The notes under the pieces were generated by a model. That model searched no databases. It was not told the DNA's origin and saw only the letters and a program-made list of their open reading frames with translations. Shown here piece after piece: positions 21,451 through 38,798 of a stretch of DNA of 64,000 bases (within the stretch, counting starts at the first letter, position 1; each line of letters opens with the position of its first letter). The translations under genes and the position numbers were made by a program. Source of the stretch: Chlorella sorokiniana (taxonomy: Eukaryota > Chlorophyta > Trebouxiophyceae > Chlorellales > Chlorellaceae); assembly GCA_025917655.1 (NCBI GenBank), contig CP084619.1, forward strand, positions 4,197,001-4,261,000. The letters run 5' to 3'.

Positions 21451-22729
21451 ATGCCGTCTGCCCTTGTCGACGCTCACTGCCATCTTCAGGATGAGCGGCT
21501 GCCCGACAGTTTGGAGGCTATAGTAGCAGAGGCTGCAGAAACTGGGGTGCAGCAGCTCGTCTGCAACGGCTGTTGGCAAGAGGACTGGGGTCGCGTGGCG
21601 GCGGCGGCGGCGCGCTCTGCCGCTGTCCTGCCGCAGTTCGGCCTGCACCCTTGGTGGGTGGCACGGCGCAGCCCCGACTGGCTGCAACGACTCCGTCAGG
21701 CGCTGGTGGCGCACCCACACGCAGGCCTAGGAGAGGTGTGCATGTTCGACTACAGGCCTCACCGTCTGCCGTCTACTTTGCTGCTGTGTTGTTGCCGAGC
21801 GCTACGCGTTGACCTTTCACGTGACGCTGTGCCGTGCCACCAGTGCGGACTGGACCGTGGACCACGCATGCCAGCCACAGACTGGGCGGCACAGGTGGAG
21901 GCCTTTGAGCAGCAGCTGCGGCTCGCTCAGGAGCTGCGGCGGCCAGTGACGGTGAGGCGTGATGCCGGGGCCCTGATTGTTGGATTGCCGGGCTGACATG
22001 ACCCATCGGACAGCCACTCTAATGGCTGCGTTCGTTCCTTGCTCTTGCGCCATTCGCAAGGCTTTGCCTGCTTCTTGCAGATACACTGCGTGAGGGCATA
22101 TGGAGCTGTGCACGACGCGCTGCGCCGCCTGAACCTCAGCGTGCCCGTCGTGCTGCACTCCTGGACGGGCACGGCGGAGATGACGGGCATGCTGCTGCAG
22201 CTGCCCAACGTGTATGTGTCCTTGTCTGGACACCTCACGCGTGTGGCGCCACACAAGGCTCTGCCCATGGTGAGTGAGCCCCACAAGCAGGGGTGGGCTC
22301 CTCTCACTCATCGCGACGTTGTGGGTTGCAGCGCTGCACCCCCAAAAGGCTAGCTCAGCCAGCCTGGTCGCCGCTGCACTTGTAGACGGTGGCATTTTGC
22401 TGATTCTGGCCCCGCAGGTGCGTGGCGTGCCGCTGAATCGACTGCTTTTAGAGAGTGACAGCCCAGACGGCGCGCTGCACCTGTCGCCAGCGTGGCTGGA
22501 GGCCCTCCCTGCGCTGGCGGACGTGCCACAGCAGCTGCAGGCGGCAGATTTGCAGCACCTCAACCGCCCCTGCGTGCTCCGCTGGACGCTGCGCCTTGTG
22601 GCGACAGCGCTGGAGAAGCCCGAGGAGGATGTGGCGGCCGCTACCTGTGCCAACGCTCGTCGCGTGTTCTGCAGCTTTCATTGCAGCGATCCAGGCTGTG
22701 ACGGGGGCAGCCAGCCATTTCAGGCATAA
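21451..22729 (+). CDS. TatD-family metal-dependent hydrolase (DNase-like)
   Basis: TatD proteins are TIM-barrel metallohydrolases with 3'-5' exonuclease or endonuclease activity, linked to DNA repair and apoptosis-like DNA breakdown. The start at 21451 gives MPSALVDAHCHLQDERL with the HxH metal motif. GLHPWWVARRSPDW follows, and GLGE supplies the bridging glutamate before the first intron. The next exons carry AQVEAFEQQLRLAQELRRPV, then IHCVRAYG and VVLHSWTGTAEMTGML with two further metal histidines. The last exon has NRLLLESDSPDGALHLSP with the catalytic aspartate and a C-terminal helix block, stop at 22729. All five expected metal or catalytic positions are present. The C-terminus is somewhat longer than in bacterial TatD, with a long insert (ALADVPQQLQAADLQHLNRP) before the final helices. 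Confidence 0.88.
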
Positions 22730-23408
22730 ACCTGCTTTGTTGGCGCAGCATACCAACCGTGTGAACGGCCACATGCGTTAGCCTGAAATCTCACGGCGAA
22801 TCGGCCGGCGACCACCCTCCTCGACTGACAAAGGTCAGTGCTCTGAACAGCCCCGCCCTGTCTCTTGACTGAGCTGGGTTGCAGCCTGATGGAGGGTCAG
22901 GGAGGGGCCCAGCGCCTTCGGCGCGGAGTCAGGCGGGAAAGGGGGCGCCGCAATTGCTTGCGGAATCGGGCGGCAAGCGGGCAGGGGACCTGTTCCAGGC
23001 CCCGCACCGCTGCCCCCGATTTGTGGAGGGGTGTAGCGCAGTCGCGGCGCAAAGTCGGCACAGCAACAGAATTGAGCTGTGGGGAAGGGAGAAAGAAAAC
23101 CAATCATGGAAAAGGGGCGCCATTGGCGAGAGACCGCCAAGGGAAGAATGGGGAGGTTCAGGGTACAAAACAACATGAAGACGGGGGGGGGCTGTAGCTA
23201 ATGTGTCATTGCTGGGAAGTGATGCTGCTTTTCCTGGCTAGCTAGTGCTGTACGTGAGGGCTGCAGCATGCGCTCGTGCATGCCACGCCCGGGTCCTGCC
23301 TAAGGGGGTAGAGATCCGCGGCTGCGCTCTCCCCAGGTTGAGCTGGTGCTGGGTACACAGGGGCGGAGGTGGACTGCGCTGCAGACCACCGCGGCTGTGC
23401 TTGACTGC
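22730..23408. other. Tail-to-tail intergenic region, TatD gene and cyclin gene
   Basis: Between the two stops lie 679 bp. Several open frames cross it on both strands, but none has protein-like composition or splice support. It most likely contains the two 3' UTRs. Confidence 0.45.
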
Positions 23409-26002
23409 CTACTGCGGCGCCAGGAGCACAGCGGGCACATCATAGCTGGCCGCCACCTTGTTGAGCTTCTCGCTCGAGTACTGCACAAGGGTGTCGGGGA
23501 AGCAACAGCAGCTGCGCAGTCAGGAACGTACTCAATCCACTGCTGGTCTGGCATGCAGCGACACGGGCAGGGCCGGGCTTGGCGCTAGCACCACGCCTGC
23601 CCACCTTCTTGTACACGGCCACCAGGGAAGAGTTGGGCGCCTTGCGCCACAGCGCCGCCAGGTGCTGCGCACACTCCTTGACCGCCTCCAGCGTGTAGCC
23701 GGAGTGGCGAGAGAGGGTGTGGGAGAAGGCGTTGGGGGCGCCCACCGACAGCTGCGCCACGTACACCGCTGCTGCGGCCAGCATGGAGTAGGGGAACTGC
23801 GGGGAGCAGGGGCGGCCATGGGGCGTCAGCATGCACGCGCAGGGAGGAGGTTGAAACCAGGGGGCAGACTCCCTGCAAGCAGCTCCTTGCGAGCAGCTTG
23901 CATGCGGCCTGGGCGTGACGCCCCCTCCTCACCCGCAGCGAGGTGTAGTCCACCAGCGACAGCTCCACCAGGTACATGGCCAGGTTGATCGTGTCCCTGG
24001 GGTTGGGGGTGCAAGGGCAGGCAGTGAGCGGCCGGGGAGCAAAGGTGAGGGAGGCGCCAGGCGTGGTTCAGAGGCAAGACAGTGAGCGGCGGCTGACGAC
24101 CCAAGGTTCCTCACTTGTCGGCGGTAATGCCCGCGGCTTTGAAGTTGCGCCCCAGGAAGTTGTAGATGCCTGCAGGGGGACGGGCATGAGCACATGAGAG
24201 GGGTGATATGGGATTGGATGAATCTCCCTCAGGGAAGGATGTGAAATCCCCCACAAAAGCTGGGCTGCCTGCCTGCAGGGCGGCCAAACACCCAGAAATT
24301 GAACACAAACAATTCAGAAAGACTTCAATGTCTTGGCACCCTGCTGTTCCTCCCTTGCCCTCCAAGACCCCAGACGCGGCTCACTGGGCACGGTGAGGTT
24401 GAAGCGCAGCGAGTTCAGCATGATTTTCTCCATGTTGAGGATCTGGTCGCGAGTGTAGGCGCGGTCCGAGATGTAGACAAAGTCGCGCACCTCGGGCGCC
24501 CAGATCTCCTCGTACTTGCTGGCCACCAGCATGGCGGTGACGCCCACCAGCTGCAGGTGCTTGCGCGTCACCTGCTTCTGCTCCAGGAAGCGGTCGATCA
24601 GGTTGACGGTCAGGTACAGCGTCTCCGGCATCAGCTGCGGCATGGCAGGGGAGCAGGGGGAGGGAACCACAATCAGCAAGGGTCCTGGAGAGGCAAAGAT
24701 GCCCAGCCACGTGCCGACAGTTGATAAGACCAGGGCTTGACGTGCCCGAGCTGGGAGAGCGGGGGTTTATGCACGCACCTTGAACTTGAGGTGCACGTCC
24801 ACCAGCCAGTCGATGAGGATGGCGCGCATCTTGTCGTTGATGTCAGACTGCAGGCTCGGCAGGATTGAACAAGCAAGCAACGACCTGAGAGAGTGCACAA
24901 TACAGAGGATGAGACTGGCACGGCAGCTCGTCCGGGAACAGACGGCATGCTGCAGCGCAGGGCAGCCCACGAGCGGTCAGCCCCGCAACATGCACTCTGG
25001 ACCAAGCAGGCAGCGCCCCACCTGGCGGGACATGTAGTCAGGGGCGATGCGCATCTGCGGCTCCATGCGGCGGTAGTAGGAGAAGATGTCAGCCACAAAG
25101 TCACACGCGTTCAGCGGGTCGGCGGCGTCGGCGGAATCGATGTCGGGCAGCCCAGAGGACACGGCCGGGCGGCGCACTGCAGCTGCATCACCGCCGTTCA
25201 TGGCAGCCTCGCTGCGTGCAGCAAGCAGCTGGCTCATGCTGCGGCCTGCTGCTGCGGGCTTGTTCTCCGCCGCAGGGGCCGCTGCCTGCTGGCTGACTAC
25301 CGGCATGTTGGCGTCGCGGGGCGCAGGCCGCCGGCACGCGGCTTGGCTGCACCATAACTGCTCGGGTTGTCCGCCTGGATTAAGGGATGCAATAGGTATC
25401 ACCATTGCGCAAATTGAGAAGAGAGGAGAGCAACAAAGGAGTGCTGCCTGGGAGGCATGTCTGGGCCGCGCACCACATTCAAGCCATGTTCACCACCGGC
25501 CCTCACCTGGGCGTTGCCGGTGCCGGTGGCCGCCAGCTGTGCAGCGGCCCGCCGGGTCAGCACGCCAGGGCGGCCCTGCAGAGGTGAAGGTCGAGGGGCA
25601 AGGGGCACGGGTGACCTGTGCTCAGCTGCCCCGAACTGCCCGCAACTGTGCGACGCGCTGCCGGCTTCGCGAGCCCGTCGAGGTCTCACAATATGAAATG
25701 GATGTGATACAAGCCGCGCAAGGCCTCGTCCGGCACAGACCAAGTGCTCACCTGCGCCTTGGCATCCTTCCTTGCCCGGGTGGAGGGTTGCCTTTTGGTT
25801 GAACAGGTTGCCGATGTCTCCCAGTGCCCTACAAAGACAGGACGAGGGCCCGGAGTTGGGGCCTGGGGCTTGGCCGTTTGGCCCGGCGGACGATCTTCAA
25901 CAGCCGCCCGCCCATTCACCTGCGGCTGCCGGCTCCCGCAACCAGGCCCTTGCCAGCTGCGCCAGCTTTCGCCGCGGCCGCTCCCGCAACGTTCTCGTCC
26001 AT
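23409..26002 (-). CDS. CYCB: B-type mitotic cyclin
   Basis: It activates cyclin-dependent kinase at mitosis. The start at 26002 gives MDENVAGAAAAKAGAAGKGL. The first intron splits the destruction box: SRR then ALGDIGNLFNQKATLHPG, restoring RRALGDIGN, which targets the protein to the anaphase-promoting complex. After a Q/A/P-rich region the conserved approach reads FVADIFSYYRRMEPQMRIAP, then the cyclin box with NDKMRAILIDWLVDVHLKFK (the MRAILIDWLV signature), PETLYLTVNLIDRFLEQKQV and LQLVGVTAMLVASKYEEIWA. The C-terminal cyclin fold has NFLGRNFKAAGITADK, LAMYLVELSLVDYTSLR, FPYSMLAAAAVYVAQLS and YSSEKLNKVAASYDVPAVLL, stop at 23409. YEEIWAPEV is typical of B-type rather than A-type cyclins. About nine exons. 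Confidence 0.92.
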
Positions 26003-26724
26003 ACGACCTGCCTGCTGCACCTGCATCCTGCCTGTTGCTGCAGTGCAAAAAGAAGAGCTGCAAGCTGAAAGCTACAAGAAAGTGAGCTCCCGGGAAAAGC
26101 TGCAGCGCCAGGATGGGAAGGCCACCAAAAAAACAAAACAGAGCATGCCCAGCGTGCCGTTGCCGCCGCTAGGAAAACCCTAGCCAACCAACGCGGCAAG
26201 GGCAGTCAAGAAATGAGATTGGCCGTCATCAACGCCGCAAGAATTTCATTTCCATTGGGGGCTTCGGCGAGGGCGGAGTTTCGGGCGACGCCATGCGGCG
26301 GCAGGTGGTGCTCAGATGCAGGGCTGGAGTACGTGCCGTCCACACAATCCCACTCCCACCCCCTGTGTTAGATACAGATCAATCAACTACTGAAAGCCAT
26401 ATTGAAGTAACAACTCCGCTGCTGAGTTCCTGCTCCTCCTGCTGCCTTGGAACACAACATAGTCCACACCCCAGGACTCCCAGCCGGGAATCCCGCCGAG
26501 CAAAGCCAGTGTGGGTGCACTGCTGCGCAGCTTACAAGGGGCAACATGCACAGCCCAATGCAAGCACAAGCCATGGACTAGCAAACCGACGCAGCCAGCC
26601 CAGCAGGACGCAAGCCAAATCGGTCTCTCATAATTGCAGGGCAGTTTTTGACAAGGGGCGGCTCCAGCGCCGACGCAAGGGCTGCTATGGTACAGGCTGC
26701 AGCATCCCGCAGGTCTTCGGCGCC
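26003..26724. other. Intergenic region between cyclin B and GlnRS genes
   Basis: These 722 bp must hold the cyclin promoter and the GlnRS 3' UTR. A coding-strand TGTAA at 26533-26537 lies about 190 bases past the GlnRS stop and could be its poly(A) site. Plus-strand open frames here (for example from 26293) look random in composition. No gene is supported. Confidence 0.4.
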
Positions 26725-32635
<5,911 letters not shown>

Positions 32636-32943
32636 CGCTGCTACACCAGGCGTCTTGATAGGCACGACCCAATCGGCGACTGTCGCTGCCAATGATAGTA
32701 GGCGATCTTGCTTATAAAAAGCGCATACGAAGCAGGTGAAAGAGCTGTGAAGTACATGCTCCCGGTACGTGTCACTCCCCATTCTGGGGGCCTTTTCCAC
32801 GCGTAGTGGATCCCCACTGTGATAAACGGGTAGGAATCATCCGAATAACCAGCATACCTCTACTCTGACGAAAGTGCTCAGGACTGTCCCCGTTTTCCGG
32901 CTCTGCTTGGCCGCTTGGAAGGCTGCGCCTAATAATTAATCAC
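32636..32943. promoter_or_regulatory. Divergent promoter region, GlnRS and SET-domain gene
   Basis: The two starts are 308 bp apart on opposite strands. AT-rich patches occur near 32690-32720 (ttgcttataaaaagc, a TATA-like element at about 32713) and 32920-32940 (taataattaat). Their use is inferred, not shown. Confidence 0.45.
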
Positions 32944-34551
32944 ATGCCATCGGCCGCTTGCACGCTACAAACCTATCAATGCAGCTCATGGCGGCAGGCA
33001 GCAGCGCGGAGACTGCACTGCCGTCAGCGCCGCTGTTTAGCTGTGCAGGCTGGGCTGCTAGACCTGCTGCGAGGTGGCAGCGCCAATGATCTGGCATTGG
33101 ATCCTGAGGGCGAGCAGAGCAGTGGCTCATGCAGCGTGGCCTGCCACAGCAGAAGGTAGGGTTGCAAGCTGGCAAGTCGCCACAGGTGCGCTCGTCGTTT
33201 CAATGACCCACCGTGGTGCGCCTTTCCACCTTCTGCTGCAGCTGAACGCTTTTACCATCCCGGGCAGCGGCCGCGGCTTGGTGGCTAGCGCGGGCATTGC
33301 CAAGGGGGAGGATTTGCTGAGCATCCCGCTGCAGCTGGTAGTGACGCCCGCAGCAGCAGCGCAGCGGTCATGCCTGCGTGACCTGCTGGAGGCATCGCCC
33401 CTGCCTGCCTGGAGCGTGCTGGCGCTGTGGCTGGCCGAGCAGCGCGCGGTGGGGTCGGCCGGCGAGTGGTGGCCCTATGTGCGGCTGCTGCCGGAGCAAA
33501 CTGGCGGCGTGCTGGAGTGGGGCGACGAGCAGGTGGCGTGGCTGGCGGGCAGCCAGCAGCACGCAGGCGCAGCAGAGATCCGGCGCGCAGCAGACGCCTC
33601 GTGGCAGGAGCTGCAGCCGCTGCTCGCCGCCGCGGAGGCTGCGGGCCTGGCCCCCGCCCCTGACGCCTTCAGCCGCGCTGCGCTGCGCCGCGCCTTCTCC
33701 GTGCTGCTGTCTCGCCTGGTCCGCCTGCCGGGGCTGGGGGACACAGAGGCGCTGCTGCCCTGGGCAGACCTGTTGAACCACGGCTGCAGCGCAGCCAGCT
33801 GCCTGGACTGGAGCAGCAGCGCGACGGCTGTCGTGCTGCGGGCAGAGCGACGGTACCGTGCTGGCGAGCAGCTGCTCATCAGCTACGGCCAGAAGACGAG
33901 CGGGGAGCTGCTGCTCAGGTGGCTGCGGCGGCGTCGTGCTGGGACCTGGGTTAACCATAGCCCTGCTGCTGTCTTCGTCCTATCCCCTCATCCTGCCTGC
34001 CATTCCTGTTCTTGCCGCAGTTACGGCTTCTGTCCAGAGCCCGGCAGCAACCCGCACGATGGCTGTCTGCTGCGGCTGCAGCTGCACGACACCGCGCGCC
34101 CTCCAGTGGAAAACCGCCGCTCTGGAACGCCGCGGCCTGGCAGCCAGCCAGCTCTTCCCGCTGCGCATGCAGGCTGCTCCCCGTCGAGGTGGTGCGCTTC
34201 GCAGCGTTTGCAGCGGCGGAGGTGGACAGCTCGGACGCCGCCGAGCGACTTGCGGCGCAGCTGTTTGGGGAAGGCGCCATCCCCAGCCTTGCGCTGCAGG
34301 CGGCAGCTCTGCAGGCAGTCGTGAAGGCCTGCAAGGCAGCGTTGGCGGCTTACCCGCGCGCCTTTGACGTCGACCGGGCAGAGCTGGAGCGGTTGCGGGA
34401 TGAAGCTGCAGCGGGCGGGGAGGAGGACGAGGGCGGCGGCGGCGGCGGCACGTGCTGCAGGTGCTGGTCTATGAGCGGCAGGTGCTGAACCGCACCGTGT
34501 TTGTGATGCAGCAGGAGCTGAAGGACCTGCAGCGCATGCTGCGTCAGTGAA
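32944..34551 (+). CDS. SET-domain protein methyltransferase, Rubisco LSMT-like
   Basis: This family methylates lysines of plastid or cytosolic proteins with S-adenosylmethionine. The start at 32944 gives MPSAACTLQTYQCSSWRQAA, a transit-peptide-like leader. The SET core begins FTIPGSGRGLVASAGIAKGE and DLLSIPLQLVVTP, with the LSMT insert (WWPYVRLLPEQTGG, FSRAALRRAFSVLLSRLVRL). ALLPWADLLNHGCSAA is the NH-type core motif, and YRAGEQLLISYGQKTSGELL is the GEQ..SYG motif; an intron then leads to SYGFCPEPG. The substrate-binding C-terminus has RFAAFAAAEVDSSDAAERLA and LVYERQVLNRTVFVMQQELK, stop at 34551. Between about 34090 and 34450 the frame changes three times without splice sites, probably single-base sequence errors. 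The junction between leader and core near 33130-33240 is unresolved. Confidence 0.8.
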
Positions 34552-34552
34552 T

Positions 34553-34557
34553 GTAAG
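34553..34557 (+). terminator. TGTAA element at the SET gene stop
   Basis: TGTAA begins two bases after the stop codon. This is close for a cleavage signal but fits the green-algal motif; a second downstream site may be the one used. Confidence 0.35.
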
Positions 34558-34740
34558 GCTTGCCTGGGAGTCGTCGATGGATGGAAAAAGTGCTTTCAGG
34601 GGTACTCGCAGCGACGCCACGCGGGACCCTGCTGATCTGGCGCAGGCCTCGAAACTGTCTGATGGTGCCCAGCCTTCATGCACGCGCGTAGTCAGGTCTA
34701 TGGTTTGGTTGGGTCAGTGAGCTGAAGCAACGGTCACCAA

Positions 34741-37372
34741 TATGGCGCCGCCCGGTTGTCTGCATCTCGGCGCGCCTGCGGCACCCAAGGCCCAGCTAGC
34801 GCGCAAAGATGCGCCGCGTCGGCTTGCAAAGGTGCCTCCAGTTAGGATCGCACACTGGGTTGCGAGGGGAAGGCTGCCGCCCGCGGCGGTGGCGGCAGCT
34901 GCAGCGGCGGCACCCAGCGCGCTGCCTCCCCCAGCAAATCGGCCCCTGCACCCTCAGCTGCTGTGCTGGAATGGGTGCAAAGCTTACAACAGGCTGCAGA
35001 GTTAGCAAACAACCAGCCTGGTTTGGGTTTATTAGAGGTGGACGTGGTGGGAGCTGCGCTGCATCTAGGTAAAGAATGCTGCCGCGCTCACGCCGAGGCT
35101 TGCAAGACAGCCGTGTGCATGTCTGCCGACCTGAGAATGCGCCACTGTGTTGTTGTCTCATTCTCAAAGAGGCGCCGCCCCAACACTCAGGTATGGAAAT
35201 GGAGTGGGCCCTGGGCTTCGACCCTGCCGGCTCCTTCTGCGAGAGCCTCACCTCTCCTCAGATGGAGTGCACCTGGGGCTATGACGCCGCCGCCACGTCC
35301 TCTCTGGACGACCCTTGCACCAGCAGCGGCAGCGGCAGCCCACGCGCGATTGACAGCAGCGGCGGCGGCAGCGGAAGCGCGGCTGGCGGCCCAGGCGTTG
35401 ACGTCGATGGCGTGTGCTGGGCGGCAGACGACGCTGGCTGCCCGCGCCGTCTGCAGCTGGATGACGCCGAGGCGCTGCTGCTTTCCACCTGGGTCCGCAC
35501 CGGCTCCTGGGTGCTGCCCAGCATCGCTGCCCGGCTGGAGGTACGGGCAGTGCCACGGCCCCGCAGCCTCATCCCTTCCGCTGGCGGGGCAGAGGCGGGC
35601 AGCGGGGACGCCTGGGTGGAGCTGCGCATGCGTGGCGGCTGCCAGGTGGCGGCGCTGCTGGAGGTGTGCACCGCCACCTGGCGCCCCGTCAGCATGCGGC
35701 TGCAGCTGGCGGGCGACGAGGAGCTCTGGCAGCTCAGCGACTATCGCGAGTGGCAGCCCGGGCTGTGGGCCGCGGGCACCGCGGTGCAGAGCAGCAGCAG
35801 CAAGGGCGGCGTGGTGAACACCTACCATGCCAGCTCGGTGCAGGTCCGGCACAGCAACGGAGCAGCAGCACGCAGCAGCGGCAACGACGGCAGCAGCAGA
35901 GGTAGCAGGTTTGCGCCGCCGCCGGCGCCGCTGCTGCCCGCCGACGCGTCGTTCGCGCCGGGGGCTGCGGATGAGGTGCCCGCGTGGCACACCGTGAGCG
36001 GGCACAGGTGGGGGCCAGCCGCCCGCTGCCCACCCCCTTGCCTGTTTCACGCCTGCCAGCCCCTGCAAGCCGCTCCCCCTCTCCCTGCTCTTCTTGTTCA
36101 ACAGCCGCCTCCCTTGCACCGCACTTCCTCCCAGCTCCCATGGGCGCCCCCGCGGCCCCTCCTCCCAACCCAACCCACCACCCACCTACCCCCACCCACC
36201 CACAATCGCAGCCTCGTCAAGCCGCTCATAAACGGCTCCTGCCCGGGCTACTTCATCTTTGATACCGGGGCCTCGGGGTTTGTGATCGACCCTGCGGCGG
36301 CGGAGGAGCTCGGGCTGGAGGCGTTTGGCGAGCTGCAAGTGACGGCCATGGTGGGCAAGGTGGCCAGCCGGTTCAGGTGGGCGGCGGCGGGGCCGACACA
36401 CGCAGCGGCCGTCGCTGCAGGCAGGCGTGTATATGCAGCCCAGGTGGAAGGGGAGGTGGGGGCCGTCACAGAGGCTGGAAATCAGCAGCGGGCATGAAAG
36501 CGGGCAGTGCGGCATGGGTAGTGGCTGGCCACCTCTGGGGTTTTGACCCAAGTGAAGGGGTTCCGCGCTCCGCTCACCTCCCGAGGCGCCACGTCACGCG
36601 ACCTCCCTCTGCAATGTGACACTTGCGCTCCTGCGGCGGCTGCTTCTGACCGGCCGCTGATCGGGCACTGCGTCTCGTGCCCCCTCCCGCAGGCGCGCCG
36701 ATTCCTTCGACCTGGGGCCGCTGCGCATCCAGCGCCCGTTGATGATGGAGCTGGCGTGCTCGGGGCTGGTTTCGGGGTGCCTGGCGGCGGCCGCGTGGCG
36801 GGCATCGTGGGGTGAGGGGGTGATAGGGGGCGGGCGGGCATGGTGGGGTGGGGGTGGAAGGTGGCAACCCGCCCTGCTCTGCTGCTGCTGTCATGTTGCT
36901 TGCGATTGTTTGCACCAGGCATATGCATGGCAGGCTGTATGAATGCCAGCCTTATGGCCGTGTGTGTTGGCACGCCTCTGCTTGGCTCCTCGACCCGCTT
37001 CCGCACGCCTCCCTTCAGAGAGACTGCTGCATGCGGCGCTGCGCCACGCAGGCACGATGTGCTGCGGCGCGCTGTGGTGACGATGCCGCCAGCCCCGCGC
37101 CGCCCGCCGCCCCGCGCCCACCGACGTCGACTCGCCGGCCGCGGCGGTGGCGGCAGCCCTGGCTGCCGCCAAGGCGCGGCGCGCGCCCCTGCAGTTTTCC
37201 CTGCGGCTGCAGCACCCCGCGGCCGTGGACAGCCTGCCAAGCTGCGCACTAGCCGGCTCGGAGCAACGCTCTGCGAGCACGTCGGGGCTGGCGCCTGCAG
37301 CGGCGCTGGTGCCGGCGTGGCGGTGATGGGCGGTACGGCCGGCCCTGACACTGAACAGGCGGTCAACACGGT

Positions 37373-37405
<33 letters not shown>

Positions 37406-38184
37406 CAGCAGCAGCAACGTCGAGCCAGATGTGGTGGCTAGCCAGCGCAGCGGCGGCAGCTTGCAGTGGGGACACACCGGAGCGCGGCAAGAGGATCAGG
37501 CGGAGGCACACTGGCTGCCGCTGGTGAACGTGGCGGGGCTGATGCATGTGGAGATGCAGCTGGCGAGCGCCTGTGGCCACACGCACACCGGCCTATTCAT
37601 GCTCGATTCAGGTGCGCGGCGGCGGCGCGCGGCGGCCCGGGAGCAATGACGCGTGCCGCAGCCCAGGGCTTGGGGCCGCGCAGTGGGCTGCAAACGGTTC
37701 CGCTGCAGGCATCGCTCCGGCTTGGGTCCTGGCTGATGAATTGATTCGTGGTGGTTGGTCATGGCAGCCTTGCGAGCCGCCTCAACAGCTGTGCTGCGTG
37801 CCGCTCTCCCCGCTGCTCGCAGGCGCGGGGGGCTTTGATCTCATCTTGAACCCAGCGGCCGCCGGCAGCCTCCTGCTGGACCAGGGCGGCGCCAAAGACG
37901 CCAAGGATGCCGCAGCCACGACCCAGATCAAGGGCATAGGGGGCGGCCAGCGGCTGCCCGCACGGCGCTGCGAGCTGGCAGAGGCGCGGCTGGGCCCCGC
38001 CACCTTCCGCCCCGCGGCCGCCGTCTTCCATGCCGGCGGCGACGGCGGCCTGGTGCTGTCGCGGCACACGAGCGGCATCGTCTGCGCGGGCCTGCTGGGC
38101 CGCTGCTCCCTGCTCTTTGACTACCCGCGCATGCGCATGGCTGTGCTGGCAGGGCCGGTGCAGGGGGCCGCACCCAGCTGCTGA
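34741..38184 (+). CDS. Host aspartyl-protease-fold protein with two protease-like halves
   Basis: A multi-exon host gene; no polymerase, integrase or terminal repeats lie near it. The leader from 34741 is Ala/Pro/Arg-rich, like a transit peptide, but its join to the next exon is unsure. A firm junction (donor after 35068, acceptor before 35167) gives GAALHLEAPPQHSG, then a long N-terminal region (WALGFDPAGSFCESLTSPQM; GSWVLPSIAARLEVRAVPRP). The first protease-like domain has GYFIFDTGASGFVIDP with a DTG motif, FDLGPLRIQRPLMM, then GIVG and DVLRRAVV, the usual flap-to-core order. After a polyserine tract (about 37370-37417) a second domain has TGLFMLDSGAGGFDLILNP with a DSG motif and ends FDYPRMRMAVLAGPVQG, stop at 38184. 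Two half-sites in one chain could form an intramolecular dimer. Activity and location are inferred. Confidence 0.7.
37370..37417 (+). repeat. AGC triplet repeat coding polyserine
   Basis: A near-pure (AGC)n run with one TAGC interruption codes about 14 serines in the linker between the two protease-like halves. Confidence 0.8.
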
Positions 38185-38798
38185 CGCGGCCAGAGCCGGA
38201 GGGCTGCCATCACGCCCGCCGTGCTTTCAATGGTTTCCGGAGCCTCCTCATCAATCCAACAGTACCCGGTTCCCCAACCCTGGTTTTTTAGCGGAATTTT
38301 GTTCTCCCTTGCAAGTTGTACACTGGATTTTTGAACTGAGCACCAACTTCTTTTACAACATAGGTTGCTGCTGTTACATGTCAAAGGCAGGCCACTGGAA
38401 ACGAACTGTAACCTCAAAGGAGGGTGTCACGGCGGCAGGGGCAAGGGCAGGCAAGGACGCACAAGGGTGAGGCAAGGGTCGGAGGTTGTCGGCGGGACAA
38501 ACCAACATGATCTTGAAAGTGGGGGCAGGCGGGCGGTTGCTCAATGCGAGCAGTACAGGCATCAAAAGCATGGTTGACAGTGTTGTACATCTAAGCTAAG
38601 CATACATGAGAGGGCAGGACAGCAGTCGCTAGGGCAGCAGCCGGCGGCGGGGCGTTCGGGCAAGCATTGCTACAAGTGCAGTACAGGGCTGGTACAGGTG
38701 CGCTGGCGACAGCATTGTCTAAAGCTTTGGGCAGGCGCAGCAGCGGGCGGTCAAGCAGGCGGGCGGTGGGCAGGCAGGCGGCAGCCACGCGGCACACA
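38185..38798. other. Tail-to-tail intergenic region, protease-like gene and GDH
   Basis: The 614 bp between the stops are AT-richer than the genes. TGTAA at 38407-38411 lies about 225 bases past the protease-like stop and is a candidate poly(A) signal. No gene is seen. Confidence 0.45.

Noticed and set aside
36180-38184. Retroelement origin for the DTG/DSG protease-like gene
   Set aside because: No polymerase, RNase H, integrase, primer site or terminal repeats nearby; introns and a host-like leader point to an ordinary host gene.
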